Assembly (NCBI GenBank): GCA_027574665.1
Contig: CM050656.1
Location: 13,777,501 to 13,841,500, forward strand
Source: Rhynochetos jubatus
Lineage: Eukaryota > Chordata > Aves > Eurypygiformes > Rhynochetidae
Length of the DNA: 64,000 nt
Reading direction: 5' to 3'
The notes under the pieces are model-generated. The model made no database searches and had not been told where the DNA came from. It was given only the letters and a program-made list of their open reading frames with translations. The translations under genes and the position numbers were made by a program. Positions 9,329 to 21,252 of this stretch are shown here, piece by piece (position 1 is the first letter of the stretch; each line of letters opens with the position of its first letter).

Positions 9329-12300
9329 ATGTCGGTGCAGTGTCGTGCTCCTCTTGGCAGGCCTTTGCAATCCCAATTATCCCTGGAGCTGTGGGCTTTC
9401 TGGTTCTCCAGACCCTAACCCTAACCCTAACCCTAGAAGTTGCCGACGGCGGTTTCCGGCCACGCCCCCCGTGGGTTCTGGCTAGGAAAAGTGGGGAGGG
9501 AGCCATGTCGGTGCAGTGTCGTGCTCGTCTTGGCAGGCCTTTGCAATCCCAATTATCCCTGGAGCTGTGGGCTTTCTGGTTCTCCAGACCCTAACCCTAA
9601 CCCTAACCCTAGAAGTTGCCGACGGCGGTTTCCGGCCACGCCCCCCGTGGGTTCTGGCTAGGAAAGCTGGGGAGGGAGCCATGTCGGTGCAGTGTCGTGC
9701 TCCTCTTGGCAGGCCTTTGCAATCCCAATTATCCCTGGAGCTGTGGGCTTTCTGGTTCTCCAGACCCTAACCCTAACCCTAACCCTAGAAGTTGCCGACG
9801 GCGGTTTCCGGCCACGCCCCCCGTGGGTTCTGGCTAGGAAAGCTGGGGAGGGAGCCATGTCGGTGCAGTGTCGTGCTCCTCTTGGCAGGCCTTTGCAATC
9901 CCAATTATCCCTGGAGCTGTGGGCTTTCTGGTTCTCCAGACCCTAACCCTAACCCTAACCCTAGAAGTTGCCGACGGCGGTTTCCGGCCACGCCCCCCGT
10001 GGGTTCTGGCTAGGAAAGCTGGGGAGGGAGCCATGTCGGTGCAGTGTCGTGCTCCTCTTGGCAGGCCTTTGCAATCCCAATTATCCCTGGAGCTGTGGGC
10101 TTTCTGGTTCTCCAGACCCTAACCCTAACCCTAACCCTAGAAGTTGCCGACGGCGGTTTCCGGCCACGCCCCCCGTGGGTTCTGGCTAGGAAAGCTGGGG
10201 AGGGAGCCATGTCGGTGCAGTGTCGTGCTCGTCTTGGCAGGCCTTTGCAATCCCAATTATCCCTGGAGCTGTGGGCTTTCTGGTTCTCCAGACCCTAACC
10301 CTAACCCTAACCCTAGAAGTTGCCGACGGCGGTTTCCGGCCACGCCCCCCGTGGGTTCTAGCTAGGAAAGCTGGGGAGGGAGCCATGTCGGTGCAGTGTC
10401 GTGCTCCTCTTGGCAGGCCTTTGCAATCCCAATTATCCCTGGAGCTGTGGGCTTTCTGGTTCTCCAGACCCTAACCCTAACCCTAACCCTAGAAGTTGCC
10501 GACGGCGGTTTCCGGCCACGCCCCCCGTGGGTTCTGGCTAGGAAAGCTGGGGAGGGAGCCATGTCGGTGCAGTGTCGTGCTCCTCTTGGCAGGCCTTTGC
10601 AATCCCAATTATCCCTGGAGCTGTGGGCTTTCTGGTTCTCCAGACCCTAACCCTAACCCTAACCCTAGAAGTTGCCGACGGCGGTTTCCGGCCACGCCCC
10701 CCCCGGGTTCTGGCTAGGAAAGCTGGGGAGGGAGCCATGTCGGTGCAGTGTCGTGCTCCTCTTGGCAGGCCTTTGCAATCCCAATTATCCCTGGAGCTGT
10801 GGGCTTTCTGGTTCTCCAGACCCTAACCCTAACCCTAACCCTAGAAGTTGCCGACGGCGGTTTCCGGCCACGCCCCCCGTGGGTTCTGGCTAGGAAAGCT
10901 GGGGAGGGAGCCATGTCGGTGCAGTGTCGTGCTCCTCTTGGCAGGCCTTTGCAATCCCAATTATCCCTGGAGCTGTGGGCTTTCTGGTTCTCCAGACCCT
11001 AACCCTAACCCTAACCCTAGAAGTTGCCGACGGCGGTTTCCGGCCACGCCCCCCCCGCGTTCTGGCTAGGAAAGCTGGGGAGGGAGCCATGTCGGTGCAG
11101 TGTCGTGCTCCTCTTGGCAGGCCTTTGCAATCCCAATTATCCCTGGAGCTGTGGGCTTTCTGGTTCTCCAGACCCTAACCCTAACCGTAACCCTAGAAGT
11201 TGCCGACGGCGGTTTCCGGCCACGCCCCCCGTGGGTTCTGGCTAGGAAAGCTGGGGAGGGAGCCATGTCGGTGCAGTGTCGTGCTCGTCTTGGCAGGCCT
11301 TTGCAATCCCAATTATCCCTGGAGCTGTGGGCTTTCTGGTTCTCCAGACCCTAACCCTAACCCTAACCCTAGAAGTTGCCGACGGCGGTTTCCGGCCACG
11401 CCCCCCCCGCGTTCTGGCTAGGAAAGCTGGGGAGGGAGCCATGTCGGTGCAGTGTCGTGCTCCTCTTGGCAGGCCTTTGCAATCCCAATTATCCCTGGAG
11501 CTGTGGGCTTTCTGGTTCTCCAGACCCTAACCCTAACCCTAACCCTAGAAGTTGCCGACGGCGGTTTCCGGCCACGCCCCCCGTGGGTTCTGGCTAGGAA
11601 AGCTGGGGAGGGAGCCATGTCGGTGCAGTGTCGTGCTCCTCTTGGCAGGCCTTTGCAATCCCAATTATCCCTGGAGCTGTGGGCTTTCTGGTTCTCCAGA
11701 CCCTAACCCTAACCCTAACCCTAGAAGTTGCCGACGGCGGTTTCCGGCCACGCCCCCCGTGGGTTCTGGCTAGGAAAGCTGGGGAGGGAGCCATGTCGGT
11801 GCAGTGTCGTGCTCCTCTTGGCAGGCCTTTGCAATCCCAATTATGCCTGGAGCTGTGGGCTTTCTGGTTCTCCAGACCCTAACCCTAACCCTAACCCTAG
11901 AAGTTGCCGACGGCGGTTTCCGGCCACGCCCCCCGTGGGTTCTGGCTAGGAAAGCTGGGGAGGGAGCCATGTCGGTGCAGTGTCGTGCTCCTCTTGGCAG
12001 GCCTTTGCAATCCCAATTATCCCTGGAGCTGTGGGCTTTCTGGTTCTCCAGACCCTAACCCTAACCCTAACCCTAGAAGTTGCCGACGGCGGTTTTCGGC
12101 CACGCCCCCCCCGCGTTCTGGCTAGGAAAGCTGGGGAGGGAGCCATGTTGGTGCAGTGTCGTGCTCCTCTTGGCAGGCCTTTGCAATCCCAATTATCCCT
12201 GGAGCTGTGGGCTTTCTGGTTCTCCAGACCCTAACCCTAACCCTAACCCTAGAAGTTGCCGACGGCGGTTTCCGGCCACGCCCCCCGTGGGTTCTGGCTA

Positions 12301-15300
12301 GGAAAGCTGGGGAGGGAGCCATGTCAGTGCAGTGTCGTGCTCCTCTTGGCAGGCCTTTGCAATCCCAATTATCCCTGGAGCTGTGGGCTTTCTGGTTCTC
12401 CAGACCCTAACCCTAACCCTAACCCTAGAAGTTGCCGACGGCGGTTTCCGGCCACGCCCCCCGTGGGTTCTGGCTAGGAAAGCTGGGGAGGGAGCCATGT
12501 CGGTGCAGTGTCGTGCTCCTCTTGGCAGGCCTTTGCAATCCCAATTATGCCTGGAGCTGTGGGCTTTCTGGTTCTCCAGACCCTAACCCTAACCCTAACC
12601 CTAGAAGTTGCCGACGGCGGTTTCCGGCCACGCCCCCCGTGGGTTCTGGCTAGGAAAGCTGGGGAGGGAGCCATGTCGGTGCAGTGTCGTGCTCCTCTTG
12701 GCAGGCCTTTGCAATCCCAATTATCCCTGGAGCTGTGGGCTTTCTGGTTCTCCAGACCCTAACCCTAACCCTAACCCTAGAAGTTGCCGACGGCGGTTTC
12801 CGGCCACGCCCCCTGTGGGTTCTGGCTAGGAATGCTGGCGAGGGAGCCATGTGGGTGCAGTGTCGTGCTCCTCTTGGCAGGCCTTTGCAATCCCAATTAT
12901 CCCTGGAGCTGTGGGCTTTCTGGTTCTCCAGACCCTAACCCTAACCCTAACCCTAGAAGTTGCCGACGGCGGTTTCCGGCCACGCCCCCCGTGGGTTCTG
13001 GCTAGGAAAGCTGGGGAGGGAGCCATGTCGGTGCAGTGTCGTGCTCCTCTTGGCAGGCCTTTGCAATCCCAATTATCCCTGGAGCTGTGGGCTTTCTGGT
13101 TCTCCAGACCCTAACCCTAACCCTAACCCTAGAAGTTGCCGACGGCGGTTTCCGGCCACGCCCCCCGTGGGTTCTGGCTAGGAAAGCTGGGGAGGGAGCC
13201 ATGTCGGTGCAGTGTCGTGCTCCTCTTGGCAGGCCTTTGCAATCCCAATTATCCCTGGAGCTGTGGGCTTTCTGGTTCTCCAGACCCTAACCCTAACCGT
13301 AACCCTAGAAGTTGCCGACGGCGGTTTCCGGCCACGCCCCCCGTGGGTTCTGGCTAGGAAAGCTGGGGAGGGAGCCATGTCGGTGCAGTGTCGTGCTCCT
13401 CTTGGCAGGCCTTTGCAATCCCAATTATCCCTGGAGCTGTGGGCTTTCTGGTTCTCCAGACCCTAACCCTAACCCTAACCCTAGAAGTTGCCGACGGCGG
13501 TTTCCGGCCACGCCCCCCGTGGGTTCTGGCTAGGAATGCTGGCGAGGGAGCCATGTCGGTGCAGTGTCGTGCTCCTCTTGGCAGGCCTTTGCAATCCCAA
13601 TTATCCCTGGAGCTGTGGGCTTTCTGGTTCTCCAGACCCTAACCCTAACCCTAACCCTAGAAGTTGCCGACGGCGGTTTCCGGCCACGCCCCCCGTGGGT
13701 TCTGGCTAGGAAAGGTGGGGAGGGAGCCATGTCGGTGCAGTGTCGTGCTCCTCTTGGCAGGCCTTTGCAATCCCAATTATGCCTGGAGCTGTGGGCTTTC
13801 TGGTTCTCCAGACCCTAACCCTAACCGTAACCCTAGAAGTTGCCGACGGCGGTTTCCGGCCACGCCCACCGTGGGTTCTGGCTAGGAAAGCTGGGGAGGG
13901 AGCCATGTCGGTGCAGTGTCGTGCTCCTCTTGGCAGGCCTTTGCAATCCCAATTATCCCTGGAGCTGTGGGCTTTCTGGTTCTCCAGACCCTAACCCTAA
14001 CCCTAACCCTAGAAGTTGCCGACGGCGGTTTCCGGCCACGCCCCCCGTGGGTTCTGGCTAGGAATGCTGGCGAGGGAGCCATGTCGGTGCAGTGTCGTGC
14101 TCCTCTTGGCAGGCCTTTGCAATCCCAATTATCCCTGGAGCTGTGGGCTTTCTGGTTCTCCAGACCCTAACCCTAACCCTAACCCTAGAAGTTGCCGACG
14201 GCGGTTTCCGGCCACGCCCCCCCCGGGTTCTGGCTAGGAAAGCTGGGGAGGGAGCCATGTCGGTGCAGTGTCGTGCTCCTCTTGGCAGGCCTTTGCAATC
14301 CCAATTATCCCTGGAGCTGTGGGCTTTCTGGTTCTCCAGACCCTAACCCTAACCCTAACCCTAGAAGTTGCCGACGGCGTTTTCCGGCCACGCCCCCCGT
14401 GGGTTCTGGCTAGGAAAGCTGGGGAGGGAGCCATGTCGGTGCAGTGTCGTGCTCCTCTTGGCAGGCCTTTGCAATCCCAATTATCCCTGGAGCTGTGGGC
14501 TTTCTGGTTCTCCAGACCCTAACCCTAACCCTAACCCTAGAAGTTGGCGACGGCGGTTTCCGGCCACGCCCCCCGTGGGTTCTGGCTAGGAAAGCTGGGG
14601 AGGGAGCCATGTCGGTGCAGTGTCGTGCTCCTCTTGGCAGGCCTTTGCAATCCCAATTATCCCTGGAGCTGTGGGCTTTCTGGTTCTCCAGACCCTAACC
14701 CTAACCGTAACCCTAGAAGTTGCCGACGGCGGTTTCCGGCCACGCCCCCCGTGGGTTCTGGCTAGGAAAGCTGGGGAGGGAGCCATGTCGGTGCAGTGTC
14801 GTGCTCCTCTTGGCAGGCCTTTGCAATCCCAATTATCCCTGGAGCTGTGGGCTTTCTGGTTCTCCAGACCCTAACCCTAACCCTAACCCTAGAAGTTGCC
14901 GACGGCGGTTTCCGGCCACGCCCCCCGTGGGTTCTGGCTAGGAATGCTGGCGAGGGAGCCATGTCGGTGCAGTGTCGTGCTCCTCTTGGCAGGCCTTTGC
15001 AATCCCAATTATCCCTGGAGCTGTGGGCTTTCTGGTTCTCCAGACCCTAACCCTAACCGTAACCCTAGAAGTTGCCGACGGCGGTTTCCGGCCACGCCCC
15101 CCGTGGGTTCTGGCTAGGAAAGCTGGGGAGGGAGCCATGTCGGTGCAGTGTCGTGCTCCTCTTGGCAGGCCTTTGCAATCCCAATTATCCCTGGAGCTGT
15201 GGGCTTTCTGGTTCTCCAGACCCTAACCCTAACCCTAACCCTAGAAGTTGCCGACGGCGGTTTCCGGCCACGCCCCCCGTGGGTTCTGGCTAGGAAAGCT

Positions 15301-15312
15301 GGGGAGGGAGCC
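9329..15312 (+). repeat. Large duplicated block, copy B (34 units)
   Basis: This is the second copy of the tag series in 3169-9152, separated from it by one unit (9153-9328). GTTCTAGCTAGG recurs at about 10357, GTCAGTG at about 12323, CCCCTGTGGG at about 12810, GCCCACCG at about 13866, GGCGTTTTCC at about 14377 and TTGGCGACG at about 14545. Copy B has picked up changes absent from copy A: CCGTAA hexamers near 13299, 13827, 14707 and 15059, ATGTGGGTGC at about 12850, and ATTATGCC near 11844. One unit is missing relative to A near 10.8 kb and one is extra near 13.2 kb. The block is therefore an old tandem duplication being reworked unit by unit. Confidence 0.85.
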
Positions 15313-18300
15313 ATGTCGGTGCAGTGTCGTGCTCCTCTTGGCAGGCCTTTGCAATCCCAATTATCCCTGGAGCTGTGGGCTTTCTGGTTCTCCAGACCCT
15401 AACCCTAACCCTAACCCTAGAAGTTGCCGACGGCGGTTTCCGGCCACGCCCCCCGTGGGTTCTGGCTAGGAAAGCTGGGGAGGGAGCCATGTCGGTGCAG
15501 TGTCGTGCTCCTCTTGGCAGGCCTTTGCAATCCCAATTATCCCTGGAGCTGTGGGCTTTCTGGTTCTCCAGACCCTAACCCTAACCCTAACCCTAGAAGT
15601 TGGCGACGGCGGTTTCCGGCCACGCCCCCCGTGGGTTCTGGCTAGGAATGCTGGCGAGGGAGCCATGTCGGTGCAGTGTCGTGCTCCTCTTGGCAGGCCT
15701 TTGCAATCCCAATTATCCCTGGAGCTGTGGGCTTTCTGGTTCTCCAGACCCTAACCCTAACCCTAACCCTAGAAGTTGCCGACGGCGGTTTCCGGCCACG
15801 CCCCCCGTGGGTTCTGGCTAGGAAAGCTGGGGAGGGAGCCATGTCGGTGCAGTGTCGTGCTCCTCTTGGCAGGCCTTTGCAATCCCAATTATCCCTGGAG
15901 CTGTGGGCTTTCTGGTTCTCCAGACCCTAATCCTAACCGTAACCCTAGAAGTTGCCGACGGCGGTTTCCGGCCACGCCCCCCGTGGGTTCTGGCTAGGAA
16001 AGCTGGGGAGGGAGCCATGTCGGTGCAGTGTTGTGCTCGTCTTGGCAGGCCTTTGCAATCCCAATTATCCCTGGAGCTGTGGGCTTTCTGGTTCTCCAGA
16101 CCCTAACCCTAACCGTAACCCTAGAAGTTGCCGACGGCGGTTTCCGGCCACGCCCCCCATGGGTTCTGACTAGGAAAGCTGGGGAGGGAGCCATGTCGGT
16201 GCAGTGTCGTGCTCCTCTTGGCAGGCCTTTGCAATCCCAATTATCCCTGGAGCTGTGGGCTTTCTGGTTCTCCAGACCCTAACCCTAACCCTAACCCTAG
16301 AAGTTGCCGACGGCGGTTTCCGGCCACGCCCCCCGTGGGTTCTGGCTAGGAAAGCTGGGGAGGGAGCCATGTCGGTGCAGTGTCGTGCTCCTCTTGGCAG
16401 GCCTTTGCAATCCCAATTATCCCTGGAGCTGTGGGCTTTCTGGTTCTCCAGACCCTAACCCTAACCCTAACCCTAGAAGTTGCCGATGGCGGTTTCCGGC
16501 CACGCCCCCCCCGCGTTCTGGCTAGGAAAGCTGGGGAGGGAGCCATGTCGGTGCAGTGTCGTGCTCCTCTTGGCAGGCCTTTGCAATCCCAATTATCCCT
16601 GGAGCTGTGGGCTTTCTGGTTCTCCAGACCCTAACCCTAACCGTAACCCTAGAAGTTGCCGACGGCGGTTTCCGGCCACGCCCCCCGTGGGTTCTGGCTA
16701 GGAAAGCTGGGGAGGGAGCCATGTCGGTGCAGTGTCGTGCTCCTCTTGGCAGGCCTTTGCAATCCCAATTATCCCTGGAGCTGTGGGCTTTCTGGTTCTC
16801 CAGACCCTAACCCTAACCCTAACCCTAGAAGTTGCCGACGGCGGTTTCCGGCCACACCCCCCGTGGGTTCTGGCTAGGAAAGCTGGGGAGGGAGCCATGT
16901 CGGTGCAGTGTCGTGCTCCTCTTGGCAGGCCTTTGCAATCCCAATTATCCCTGGAGCTGTGGGCTTTCTGGTTCTCCGGACCCTAACCCTAACCCTAACC
17001 CTAGAAGTTGCCGACGGCGGTTTCCGGCCACGCCCCCCGTGGGTTCTGGCTAGGAAAGGTGGGGAGGGAGCCATGTCGGTGCAGTGTCGTGCTCCTCTTG
17101 GCAGGCCTTTGCAATCCCAATTATCCCTGGAGCTGTGGGCTTTCTGGTTCTCCAGACCCTAACCCTAACCCTAACCCTAGAAGTTGCCGACGGCGGTTTC
17201 CGGCCACGCCCCCCGTGGGTTCTGGCTAGGAAAGCTGGGGAGGGAGCCATGTCGGTGCAGTGTCGTGCTCCTCTTGGCAGGCCTTTGCAATCCCAATTAT
17301 CCCTGGAGCTGTGGGCTTTCTGGTTCTCCAGACCCTAACCCTAACCCTAACCCTAGAAGTTGCCGACGGCGGTTTCCGACCACGCCCCCTGTGGGTTCTG
17401 GCTAGGAAAGCTGGGGAGGGAGCCATGTCGGTGCAGTGTCGTGCTCCTCTTGGCAGGCCTTTGCAATCCCAATTATCCCTGGAGCTGTGGGCTTTCTGGT
17501 TCTCCAGACCCTAACCCTAACCCTAACCCTAGAAGTTGCCGACGGCGGTTTCCGGCCACGCCACCCACGCGTTGTGGCTAGGAAAGCTGGGGAGGAAGCC
17601 ATGTCGGTGCAGTGTCGTGCTCCTCTTGGCAGGCCTTTGCAATCCCAATTATGCCTGGAGCTGTGGGCTTTCTGGTTCTCCAGACCCTAACCCTAACCGT
17701 AACCCTAGAAGTTGCCGACGGCGGTTTCCGGCCACGCCCCCCGTGGGTTCTGGCTAGGAAAGCTGGGGAGGGAGCCATGTCGGTGCAGTGTTGTGCTCGT
17801 CTTGGCAGGCCTTTGCAATCCCAATTATCCCTGGAGCTGTGGGCTTTCTGGTTCTCCAGACCCTAACCCTAACCCTAACCCTAGAAGTTGCCGACGGCGG
17901 TTTCCGGCCACGCCCCCCATGGGTTCTGGCTAGGAAAGCTGGGGAGGGAGCCATGTCGGTGCAGTGTCGTGCTCGTCTTGGCAGGCCTTTGCAATCCCAA
18001 TTATCCCTGGAGCTGTGGGCTTTCTGGTTCTCCAGACCCTAACCCTAACCCTAACCCTAGAAGTTGCCGACGGCGGTTTCCGGCCACGCCCCCCGTGGGT
18101 TCTGGCTAGGAAAGCTGGGGAGGGAGCCATGTCGGTGCAGTGTCGTGCTCGTCTTGGCAGGCCTTTGCAATCCCAATTATCCCTGGAGCTGTGGGCTTTC
18201 TGGTTCTCCAGACCCTAACCCTAACCGTAACCCTAGAAGTTGCCGACGGCGGTTTCCGGCCACGCCCCCCGTGGGTTCTGGCTAGGAAAGCTGGGGAGGG

Positions 18301-19360
18301 AGCCATGTCGGTGCAGTGTCGTGCTCCTCTTGGCAGGCCTTTGCAATCCCAATTATCCCTGGAGCTGTGGGCTTTCTGGTTCTCCAGACCCTAACCCTAA
18401 CCCTAACCCTAGAAGTTGCCGACGGCGGTTTCCGGCCACGCCCCCCGTGGGTTCTGGCTAGGAAAGCTGGGGAGGGAGCCATGTCGGTGCAGTGTCGTGC
18501 TCCTCTTGGCAGGCCTTTGCAATCCCAATTATCCCTGGAGCTGTGGGCTTTCTGCTTCTCCAGACCCTAACCCTAACCGTAACCCTAGAAGTTGCCGACG
18601 GCGGTTTCCGGCCACGCCCCCCGTGGGTTCTGGCTAGGAAAGCTGGGGAGGGAGCCATGTCGGTGCAGTGTCGTGCTCCTCTTGGCAGGCCTTTGCAATC
18701 CCAATTATCCCTGGAGCTGTGGGCTTTCTGGTTCTCCAGACCCTAACCCTAACCCTAACCCTACAAGTTGCCGACGGCGGTTTCTGGCCACGCCCCCCGT
18801 GGGTTCTGGCTAGGAAAGCTGGGGAGGGAGCCATGTCGGTGCAGTGTCGTGCTCCTCTTGGCAGGCCTTTGCAATCCCAATTATCCCTGGAGCTGTGGGC
18901 TTTCTGGTTCTCCAGACCCTAACCCTAACCGTAACCCTAGAAGTTGCCGACGGCGGTTTCTGGCCACGCCCCCCGTGGGTTCTGGCTAGGAAAGCTGGGG
19001 AGGGAGCCATGTCGGTGCAGTGTCGTGCTCCTCTTGGCAGGCCTTTGCAATCCCAATTATCCCTGGAGCTGTGGGCTTTCTGGTTCTCCAGACCCTAACC
19101 CTAACCGTAACCCTAGAAGTTGCCGACGGCGGTTTCCGGCCACGCCCCCCGTGGGTTCTGGCTAGGAAAGCTGGGGAGGGAGCCATGTCTGTGCAGTGTC
19201 GTGCTCCTCTTGGCAGGCCTTTGCAATCCCAATTATCCCTGGAGCTGTGGGCTTTCTGGTTCTCCAGACCCTAACCCTAACCCTAACCCTAGAAGTTGCC
19301 GACGGCGGTTTCCGGCCACGCCCCCTGTGGATTCTGGCTAGGAAAGCTGGGGAGGGAGCC
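15313..19360 (+). repeat. Diverged segment rich in CCGTAA units
   Basis: Twenty-three full-length units in which CCGTAA as third hexamer becomes frequent, against sparse use further left. Private tags include TAATCC at about 15929, CCCATGGGTTCTGAC at about 16157, GATGGC at about 16485, CCACACCCC at about 16853, TCCGGACC at about 16977, CCGACCACG at about 17378, CACCCACGCGTTGTGG at 17570 with AGGAAGCC at about 17594, TCTGCTTC at about 18553 and CTACAAG with TTTCTGG at about 18762-18785. No clear higher-order period is visible across the segment. Confidence 0.8.
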
Positions 19361-20042
19361 ATGTCGGTGCAGTGTCGTGCTCGTCTTGGCAGGCCTTTGC
19401 AATCCCAATTATCCCTGGAGCTGTGGGCTTTCTGGTTCTCCAGACCCTAACCCTAACCCTAACCCTAGAAGTTGCCGACGGCGGTTTCCGGCCACGCCCC
19501 CTGTGGATTCTGGCTAGGAAAGCTGGGGAGGGAGCCATGTCGGTGCAGTGTCGTGCTCCTCTTGGCAGGCCTTTGCAATCCCAATTATCCCTGGAGCTGT
19601 GGGCTTTCTGGTTCTCCAGACCCTAACCCTAACCCTAACCCTAGAAGTTGCCGACGGCGGTTTCCGGCCACGCCCCCTGTGGGTTCTGGCTAGGAAAGCT
19701 GGGGAGGGAGCCATGTCGGTGCAGTGTCGTGCTCCTCTTGGCAGGCCTTTGCAATCCCAATTATCCCTGGAGCTGTGGGCTTTCTGGTTCTCCAGACCCT
19801 AACCCTAACCGTAACCCTAGAAGTTGCCGACGGCGGTTTCCGGCCACGCCCCCCGTGGGTTCTGGCTAGGAAAGCTGGGGAGGGAGCCATGTCGGTGCAG
19901 TGTCGTGCTCCTCTTGGCAGGCCTTTGCAATCCCAATTATCCCTGGAGCTGTGGGCTTTCTGGTTCTCCAGACCCTAACCCTAACCCTAACCCTAGAAGT
20001 TGCCCCCCGTGGGTTCTGGCTAGGAAAGCTGGGGAGGGAGCC
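19361..20042 (+). repeat. 682 bp four-unit block, copy 1
   Basis: Three 176 bp units and one 154 bp unit. Tags in order: G at position 23 with CCCCTGTGGATTC, CCCCTGTGGGTTC, CCGTAA with the standard right arm, then the short unit 19889-20042 that lacks 22 bp. The same four units in the same order follow immediately at 20043-20724. Confidence 0.9.
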
Positions 20043-20724
20043 ATGTCGGTGCAGTGTCGTGCTCGTCTTGGCAGGCCTTTGCAATCCCAATTATCCCTGG
20101 AGCTGTGGGCTTTCTGGTTCTCCAGACCCTAACCCTAACCCTAACCCTAGAAGTTGCCGACGGCGGTTTCCGGCCACGCCCCCTGTGGATTCTGGCTAGG
20201 AAAGCTGGGGAGGGAGCCATGTCGGTGCAGTGTCGTGCTCCTCTTGGCAGGCCTTTGCAATCCCAATTATCCCTGGAGCTGTGGGCTTTCTGGTTCTCCA
20301 GACCCTAACCCTAACCCTAACCCTAGAAGTTGCCGACGGCGGTTTCCGGCCACGCCCCCTGTGGGTTCTGGCTAGGAAAGCTGGGGAGGGAGCCATGTCG
20401 GTGCAGTGTCGTGCTCCTCTTGGCAGGCCTTTGCAATCCCAATTATCCCTGGAGCTGTGGGCTTTCTGGTTCTCCAGACCCTAACCCTAACCGTAACCCT
20501 AGAAGTTGCCGACGGCGGTTTCCGGCCACGCCCCCCGTGGGTTCTGGCTAGGAAAGCTGGGGAGGGAGCCATGTCGGTGCAGTGTCGTGCTCCTCTTGGC
20601 AGGCCTTTGCAATCCCAATTATCCCTGGAGCTGTGGGCTTTCTGGTTCTCCAGACCCTAACCCTAACCCTAACCCTAGAAGTTGCCCCCCGTGGGTTCTG
20701 GCTAGGAAAGCTGGGGAGGGAGCC
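20043..20724 (+). repeat. 682 bp four-unit block, copy 2
   Basis: Unit-for-unit repeat of 19361-20042, again ending in a 154 bp unit (20571-20724). The tags (CCCCTGTGGATTC, CCCCTGTGGG, CCGTAA, 22 bp deletion) occur in the same order, and I see no difference between the copies apart from their flanks. The high identity indicates a recent tandem duplication. Confidence 0.9.
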
Positions 20725-21252
20725 ATGTCGGTGCAGTGTCGTGCTCCTCTTGGCAGGCCTTTGCAATCCCAATTATCCCTGGAGCTGTGGGCTTTCTGGT
20801 TCTGCAGACCCTAACCCTAACCGTAACCCTAGAAGTTGCCGACGGCGGTTTCCGGCCACGCCCCCCGTGGGTTCTGGCTAGGAAAGCTGGGGAGGGAGCC
20901 ATGTCGGTGCAGTGTCGTGCTCCTCTTGGCAGGCCTTTGCAATCCCAATTATCCCTGGAGCTGTGGGCTTTCTGGTTCTCCAGACCCTAACCCTAACCCT
21001 AACCCTAGAAGTTGCCGACGGCGGTTTCCGGCCACGCCCCCCGTGGGTTCTGGCTAGGAAAGCTGGGGAGGGAGCCATGTCGGTGCAGTGTCGTGCTCCT
21101 CTTGGCAGGCCTTTGCAATCCCAATTATCCCTGGAGCTGTGGGCTTTCTGGTTCTCCAGACCCTAACCCTAACCGTAACCCTAGAAGTTGCCGACGGCGG
21201 TTTCCGGCCACGCCCCCCGTGGGTTCTGGCTAGGAAAGCTGGGGAGGGAGCC
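20725..21252 (+). repeat. Three linking units
   Basis: Three full 176 bp units alternate CCGTAA, standard and CCGTAA tracts. The first has TCTGCAGACC (a PstI palindrome) before the telomeric tract. The same first unit follows the 154 bp unit in the later repeats at about 22.5 and 25.1 kb, so it belongs to the higher-order repeat lineage that starts just to the right. Confidence 0.8.
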
